From Planctomycetaceae bacterium (GTDB taxonomy: Bacteria; Planctomycetota; Planctomycetia; Pirellulales; Pirellulaceae), in contig SLEY01000438.1 in the NCBI GenBank assembly GCA_007124535.1, positions 1 through 7,218 on the forward strand: a stretch of DNA of 7,218 nt. Direction: 5' to 3'. Below the pieces are notes generated by a model. That model had not been told where the DNA came from. It was given only the letters and a program-made list of their open reading frames with translations, and did not search any database. Each line of letters starts with the position of its first letter. Within the stretch, counting starts at the first letter, position 1. Made by a program: the position numbers and the translations under genes. Shown in pieces: positions 1-4,531 of this stretch.

Positions 1-2978
1 GCATCTGCAATCTGCAGTTGCGGCGATACGAGCAGGCGGCGGCCGCTTTTGCGGTTGTGGTCCGCGACCACGCGGATTTCGAGGCGTTGGAGGATGCCTA
101 TTTGCATCTGGGCTGGTGCCAGTTTACGTTGGGCGTCCAAGAAGATCCCCCCTTATTGGCTGAGGCCGTCGAGACGCTGACGGCGTTATTGGAGAAGTAC
201 CCGGAGGGCAAGAATCGGGAGCAGGCTTGGTTTTTTCTGGGCGAGGCCGAATATCATCAGGACCGCAAGGAGCAGGCGGCGGCGGCTTACGCTCAGTTGC
301 TGGACGAGTTTCCCCAAACCCCGTTGCGGAGCGATACATTATATGCCTTGGGGGTGACGTACGAAGAGTTGGGCCGGTACGAACAGGCGGGGCGGATCTA
401 CGATACGTTCCTGGAGGAATCCGAGGATCAGGCGTTGCTGGCCGAGATCCAGGTTCGCAAAGCGGAGACGATCCTGCAGGCGGGGGATGTGGAGGCGGCC
501 GCGGAGGCTTTTGCCCAGGCGGCGGCGATTCCGGATTTCGACGCGGCGGACTACGCGCTCTCGCGGCAAGCGTTCTGTTTGAGCCGCCTGGAGCGCTTCG
601 ACGAGGCAGCGGCGGTTTACGCCCGGATCGTCACGGAATATCCCGAATCGGAGCAAGCGGCGGCGGCGGCAATCTCGGCCGGCCGGGCCTATTATCGGGC
701 CGAACAGTTTCCGCAAGCGATCGAGTGGTTGGAAACGGTGCGAGACGAGGGCGGAGAGAGGGCGGTCGAGGCAGTGCATCTGCTGTGCCGCATCGCCCTG
801 AGTGAGGGCCAACCGGAGCGGGTGCTGGAGTTGGTCGAACCGGTCCTGCCGGCGGCCGAGGACAGTCCGTTCCTGGTCTTTTTGAAAATGCACCAGGCGG
901 ATGCGTGGTACGAGACGCCCGAGACGCGGCCACAAGCTCTGGAGAGGTATCTGGAAATCGCCCGCCAGCACGCCGAGCACGACTTGGCGCCCCAAGCCTT
1001 GTATAACGCGGCGTTTGCCGCACTGGAATTGAGGCAACTGGACCAGGCCTTGGAGTTGGTGACCGAGTTTCTGGAAGACCATCCGGAACACGCCTTGACG
1101 CCCGATGTCCGCTACGTTTCCGCCGAGAGCCGGTTGCAAGCCGGCCAGCATGCCGAGGCGGAGACGGCGTATGGCGACTTGCTGGAAGCCCATGCGGAGC
1201 ACGGGGAAGCCCATCGCTGGCGGCTCCGATGGGCCGTTTCCCTGTGGCTGCAGCGCAAGTACGCGGAAGTGCTCGAGTTGTTGGAGCCGCTCGCCGACAA
1301 GTTTTCGGAACCCGATGCTCGGGCGGAATCCATGTACCTGATCGGCGGCAGCCACTTCTTCCAGAATCAGCATCCGGAGGCCCTGACGGCGCTGCAAGCC
1401 TCCGTGGAAGCCCAACCCGATTGGCGGCAGGCGGACGAAGCGATGCTGCTGATGTCCCGCGCGCAGCAGGCGGAGGGTCAGACGGAGCAGGCGATCGAGA
1501 CGATTCAACAGATGATCGCCGAGTTTCCCGACAGTGATCTCTTGGACCAGGCGAACTACCGTTATGGCGAGTACGCGCATGCGGCGGGAGACGACGCCAC
1601 GGCCGCAGAGCAGTACCAGGCGGTGATCGACGGATGGCCGGATTCCGTGTTCGCTCCGTTCGCCCTGTATCGGCTGGGTTGGACGCACGTGCGGATGCAG
1701 GAACCGGAGGCCGCGATCGCGGCGTTCGGCCGGGTGATCGCGGATCACGAGGGCCACGAACTGGTGGCGGACGCCTACTTTGCCCGGGCGGTGACGCGGC
1801 GCCAGGCGGGCCAGTACGCCGAGGTGCTGGAGGATGTCGAGCGTTTTCTGGCCTTTGAGCCCTCGGCGGAAGATCGGGGGGAAGCGCTCTACCAGCGGGG
1901 ATTGGCCGAGGTGGCGTTGGACCAATGGGAGGACGCGATCGCCACATTCGAACAGGTGCTCCAAATGGAACCGGCCTATTCGGGTACGGATAAGGTGCTC
2001 TATGAAACCGGCTGGGCGCTCAAGTCGATGGACCAAACGGAGCGGCAGGCGGAGGCCGTGGACGTGTTTGCGCGGTTGGTCGAGGAGCATCCCGACAGCC
2101 CCCTGGCGGCCGAGGCCCATTTCCATGTGGGCGAGGCAGCTTACGGAGAACGTGCTTTCGATCAGGCGGTCGCCGCCTATACGGCTGCCCGGGCCGGGAC
2201 CGTCCAGGAGGATTTGGGGGAGAAAAGTACCTACAAACTGGGCTGGTCCTATTTCCAGCAACAGGATTACCAGCAGGCGCGGGAACAGTTCCACCAGCAA
2301 CGGGAACGTTATCCGGACGGCCAGCTGGCTCCGGATGCCGTGTTCATGATGGCCGAGTGCCATTTCCGTTTGGAAGAGTATGCCCAAGCGTTGCCGGCTT
2401 ACCAGGCGGCCCAGGAAGTGGCCCTTTCGTCACCGGTCCTGGCAGTACTGGCCCTGCTGCATGGGGGCCAGTCGGCAGCGCAGTTGGAGCAGTGGGATCA
2501 AGCGATCGCCATGTTCCAGCAGTTGCTGGAAGAACATCCCGAAACGGCCTACCGGGCTGAGGCCTATTTCGAACTGGCTTCGGCCCAGCAGAATCATGGC
2601 GACGAAGAAGCCGCTTTGGAAAACTACACCCGGGCCGCCGAATTGTCCCGCAGCACCGTTGGCGCGCGGGCCCGTTTCATGATCGGCCAGCTGTATTTCG
2701 GCCGGAAAGAGCATGAGCGGGCGATCCGCGAATTCCAGCGGGTCATGTATGGCTATGGGGGCGAGTCGGCCAGCAGCGCGGTCAAGAGCTGGCAGGCTCG
2801 CTCCGCGTTCGAAGCGGCTCGCTGTGCCGAAACGCAGATCGAAGCTGCCCAACCGCCGGAGCGCGGCGAGCGGATCGCCGAAGCCCGCAAGTATTACCAG
2901 TACGTCCTGGACCGGCATCCGGATAGCGACCTGGTGGCTGCCGCCCAAAAACGGCTGGAAGCACTGTCCCAGCTTTAA
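1..2978 (+). CDS. Giant tetratricopeptide-repeat protein, 5' end outside the window
   Basis: The frame is open from the left edge (first full codon at base 3) to TAA at 2976-2978, giving about 991 residues. The first possible start inside, TTG at 18, falls in a TPR helix that already reads as repeat sequence upstream (ICNLQLRRYEQAA), so the true start lies before the window. Almost the whole protein is tandem helical repeats of roughly 34-40 residues, about 25 units, with TPR hallmarks: a small residue near position 8 (LGWCQF, LGVTYEELGRYEQA, RLGWTHV, KLGWSYFQQQDYQQA), Ala at the start of helix B, and a Pro at the unit end (EFPDSD, GWPDSV, HPDSPL, RHPDSD). The closing segment, PDSDLVAAAQKRLEAL, resembles the ends of CpoB/YbgF and BamD-type TPR proteins. 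No enzyme domain is visible. TPR arrays are protein-binding scaffolds; placement next to exbB/exbD suggests a periplasmic or envelope scaffold, but the expected signal peptide would be outside the window. The TPR call is very secure; the partner and location are inferred. Confidence 0.95.
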   Translation, partial: ICNLQLRRYEQAAAAFAVVVRDHADFEALEDAYLHLGWCQFTLGVQEDPPLLAEAVETLTALLEKYPEGKNREQAWFFLGEAEYHQDRKEQAAAAYAQLLDEFPQTPLRSDTLYALGVTYEELGRYEQAGRIYDTFLEESEDQALLAEIQVRKAETILQAGDVEAAAEAFAQAAAIPDFDAADYALSRQAFCLSRLERFDEAAAVYARIVTEYPESEQAAAAAISAGRAYYRAEQFPQAIEWLETVRDEGGERAVEAVHLLCRIALSEGQPERVLELVEPVLPAAEDSPFLVFLKMHQADAWYETPETRPQALERYLEIARQHAEHDLAPQALYNAAFAALELRQLDQALELVTEFLEDHPEHALTPDVRYVSAESRLQAGQHAEAETAYGDLLEAHAEHGEAHRWRLRWAVSLWLQRKYAEVLELLEPLADKFSEPDARAESMYLIGGSHFFQNQHPEALTALQASVEAQPDWRQADEAMLLMSRAQQAEGQTEQAIETIQQMIAEFPDSDLLDQANYRYGEYAHAAGDDATAAEQYQAVIDGWPDSVFAPFALYRLGWTHVRMQEPEAAIAAFGRVIADHEGHELVADAYFARAVTRRQAGQYAEVLEDVERFLAFEPSAEDRGEALYQRGLAEVALDQWEDAIATFEQVLQMEPAYSGTDKVLYETGWALKSMDQTERQAEAVDVFARLVEEHPDSPLAAEAHFHVGEAAYGERAFDQAVAAYTAARAGTVQEDLGEKSTYKLGWSYFQQQDYQQAREQFHQQRERYPDGQLAPDAVFMMAECHFRLEEYAQALPAYQAAQEVALSSPVLAVLALLHGGQSAAQLEQWDQAIAMFQQLLEEHPETAYRAEAYFELASAQQNHGDEEAALENYTRAAELSRSTVGARARFMIGQLYFGRKEHERAIREFQRVMYGYGGESASSAVKSWQARSAFEAARCAETQIEAAQPPERGERIAEARKYYQYVLDRHPDSDLVAAAQKRLEALSQL

Positions 2979-3012
2979 CTTGAACTGCCCCAATTACCGA
3001 GTTCGCCCCGCA

Positions 3013-3031
3013 ACGCGGACTCTGCCCGCGT
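3013..3031 (+). other. Small intergenic hairpin
   Basis: ACGCGG (3013-3018) is a perfect reverse complement of CCGCGT (3026-3031), giving a 6-bp GC-rich stem with a 7-base loop. No T tract follows, so it is not a standard intrinsic terminator. It could be an mRNA-processing or stabilising element, or a chance pairing in GC-rich DNA. Confidence 0.25.
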
Positions 3032-3067
3032 ACCAGCGCAAAACTCCCCAAGTCGACGCCTTCCTGT

Positions 3068-3076
3068 GGAGCGAGG
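3068..3076 (+). promoter_or_regulatory. Ribosome binding site deciding the exbB-like start
   Basis: GGAGCGAGG carries two Shine-Dalgarno-like cores, GGAG at 3068-3071 and GAGG at 3073-3076. The second ends 8 bases before the ATG at 3085. This supports that start over the many upstream in-frame codons, which overlap the TPR gene. Confidence 0.6.
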
Positions 3077-3084
3077 CAACCGTA

Positions 3085-4077
3085 ATGTATTGTTTACCCC
3101 TTGTTGAGCGGCGGCCGCGGTATGGTCTGCTCGCTCTGGCCGTCATATTGTCGGCCGCTTTCTCCACCCTCGCCCCGGCCGTCCGGGCACAAAACGGCCC
3201 GGAGGATCCCGCCGGTCCCAGCGCAGCGCCGCCCCCGCTGCCGGCAAGCGAGCCGGGCGAGCCCCTCCCCGAGGCTGCCTCGCAACCCGATCGCCAGGAA
3301 ATTCCAGGGATCAATTTCTTCGCCCTGCTGATCAAAGGCGGTGTGTTCATCGTGCCCATCCTGCTGATGTCCATGCTGGTCGTGACCTTTGCCATCGAAC
3401 GGGCCCTGGGGCTGCGCAAGGATAAGATCCTGCCGGACGAACTGGTGCTCCACCTGGGCGAGCTGGGACGCAGCCCCGCTGGCTTCGACCCGCGCCAAGC
3501 CTACCGGTTGTGCCAGCGGATCCCCTCGGCTGCCTCGAACGTGATCCGCGCCATGCTGCTGAAGGTCGGCCGACCCCATTCGGAAGTCGAGCACGCCGTG
3601 TCCGAAGCCAGCGAGCGGGAAGCGGAACGGATCTATGCCAACGTCCGCTGGCTGAATCTGGCTGCAGTAGTTACCCCGTTGATGGGGCTGCTGGGAACCG
3701 TCTGGGGCATGATCCGGGCCTTTCATGATACGACCCAATTGGCCCCGGGCCAGAATAAGGCGGACTATCTGGCGGAGGGAATTTACGTCGCTCTGGTGAC
3801 GACCCTGGCCGGGCTCAGTGTGGCCATTCCCGCGGCGATCCTGTCCCACTATTTCGAAGGGCGAATCACCAAGGCGTTCCACCAGATCGACGAGCTGCTG
3901 TTCAACCTGCTGCCCCAGATCGAACGGTACGAAGGGCGAGTACGGTTCGGCCAGGGGAATGGCTCCAAGGCCGCGGGGACCTCGCGTGGCAAGACGGACG
4001 CGGCGCCTCGCGACGAACTGCCCGACCCGAAGCCGCCCCCCGCGCCCGCGTCCCCCGCGCGAACGGCGGCCCCCTAG
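3085..4077 (+). CDS. exbB: MotA/TolQ/ExbB family proton channel subunit with N-terminal signal peptide
   Basis: This 330-residue inner-membrane protein would form, with the ExbD-like protein encoded next, a proton channel that powers an envelope process. The ATG at 3085 is chosen because it has a good ribosome binding site and begins a plausible signal peptide: basic YCLPLVERRPRYG, hydrophobic LLALAVILSAAFSTLA, and a likely cleavage after AVRA (residue 35). A Pro-rich, presumably periplasmic linker follows (about 40-72). Membrane helices are near 82-103, 189-213 and 231-256. The family signature TPLMGLLGTVWGMIRAF (197-213) carries T205, matching E. coli ExbB T148, and GIYVALVTTLAGL carries T240, matching T181. 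The site of E. coli ExbB E176 is Val (V235), with a Glu at 231 one helical turn earlier. The tail after 290 is Pro/Lys/Arg-rich and probably disordered. The family is certain; ExbB versus TolQ cannot be settled from sequence alone. The gene ends 30 bases before exbD. Confidence 0.93.
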   Translation: MYCLPLVERRPRYGLLALAVILSAAFSTLAPAVRAQNGPEDPAGPSAAPPPLPASEPGEPLPEAASQPDRQEIPGINFFALLIKGGVFIVPILLMSMLVVTFAIERALGLRKDKILPDELVLHLGELGRSPAGFDPRQAYRLCQRIPSAASNVIRAMLLKVGRPHSEVEHAVSEASEREAERIYANVRWLNLAAVVTPLMGLLGTVWGMIRAFHDTTQLAPGQNKADYLAEGIYVALVTTLAGLSVAIPAAILSHYFEGRITKAFHQIDELLFNLLPQIERYEGRVRFGQGNGSKAAGTSRGKTDAAPRDELPDPKPPPAPASPARTAAP

Positions 4078-4092
4078 CACCTGGACCTCCCC

Positions 4093-4096
4093 GGAG
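4093..4096 (+). promoter_or_regulatory. Likely ribosome binding site of the exbD-like gene
   Basis: GGAG ends 11 bases before the ATG at 4108. The spacing is slightly long but acceptable. A closer ATG at 4097 is in another frame and leads only to a few codons before a stop. Confidence 0.45.
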
Positions 4097-4107
4097 ATGC
4101 TCCCGAC

Positions 4108-4530
4108 ATGGCGGTAAAAATCAAACGTGGCCACGCCCTGGGAACCCTCAGTCTGACCCCCTTGATCGACGTGGTGTTCCTCTTGCTGATCTTCTTCCTG
4201 GTCGCCACGCGATTCGCCCAGGAAGATCGCGAATTGGACGTGGTCCTTCCGGCGGCGAGCGAGGCCCAACCGATGACGTTTCAGCCCCGCGAGGTGTTCG
4301 TCAATATCGATCACCAAGGGAATTACTTCGTGGACGGCAAGCACCTGACGGGAGACGAAGTGGAAGCGGTTCTGCGCAGGGCCGCTACGAATAATCCGGT
4401 CAACCAGTCGGTGGTGATCCGGGCGGATAAACGCGTTCCCTTGGACCACGCGGTGTTCGTGATGAACTTGTGCAATCAGGTGGGGATCTTCGATTACCGG
4501 TTGACCACCGACGGAAACATCGGCAGATGA
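4108..4530 (+). CDS. exbD: ExbD/TolR family biopolymer transport protein
   Basis: At 140 residues this is the normal length for ExbD/TolR. A short basic cytoplasmic start (AVKIKRGHA) is followed by the family signature LTPLIDVVFLLLIFFLVATRF (about 16-36), which is the single membrane helix. D21 matches the protonatable Asp of E. coli ExbD (D25), needed for proton passage. Residues about 43-140 form the periplasmic domain, including VFVNIDHQGNYFVDGK and the VVIRADKRVPLDHAVFVMN stretch typical of the ExbD/TolR fold. It should pair with the upstream ExbB-like subunit in the inner membrane. The next gene starts one base after this TGA, so translational coupling is likely. The family is certain; the ExbD versus TolR choice is by convention only. 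Confidence 0.95.
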   Translation: MAVKIKRGHALGTLSLTPLIDVVFLLLIFFLVATRFAQEDRELDVVLPAASEAQPMTFQPREVFVNIDHQGNYFVDGKHLTGDEVEAVLRRAATNNPVNQSVVIRADKRVPLDHAVFVMNLCNQVGIFDYRLTTDGNIGR

Positions 4531-4531
4531 C

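Larger units (their letters stand above)
2979..3084 (+). other. Intergenic gap between the TPR gene and the exbB-like gene
   Basis: This 106-base gap is the longest non-coding stretch in the window. It holds a short GC-rich hairpin (3013-3031) and the ribosome binding site for the next gene. I see no convincing -35/-10 pair: TTGAAC at 2980 has no -10-like partner at the right distance. There is no hairpin followed by a T run. The gap is therefore compatible with read-through from the TPR gene and also with an unrecognised promoter. Confidence 0.6.

Noticed and set aside
18..20. TTG as the real start of the TPR gene
   Set aside because: It sits inside a TPR helix and the frame is open to the window edge, so the gene begins further left.
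655..672. GCGGCGG triplet tract as a microsatellite or phase-variation tract
   Set aside because: It is a short run of Ala codons inside a TPR helix; three-base changes would not shift the frame.
339..2387. A 682-residue antisense open frame under the TPR gene
   Set aside because: The plus strand encodes unmistakable TPR repeats; the antisense frame is long only because GC-rich codons rarely make reverse stops.
2713..3084. Upstream extension of the exbB-like frame into the TPR gene
   Set aside because: The added 124 residues are an out-of-frame reading of TPR sequence and the gap; the ATG at 3085 has a ribosome binding site and starts a signal peptide.
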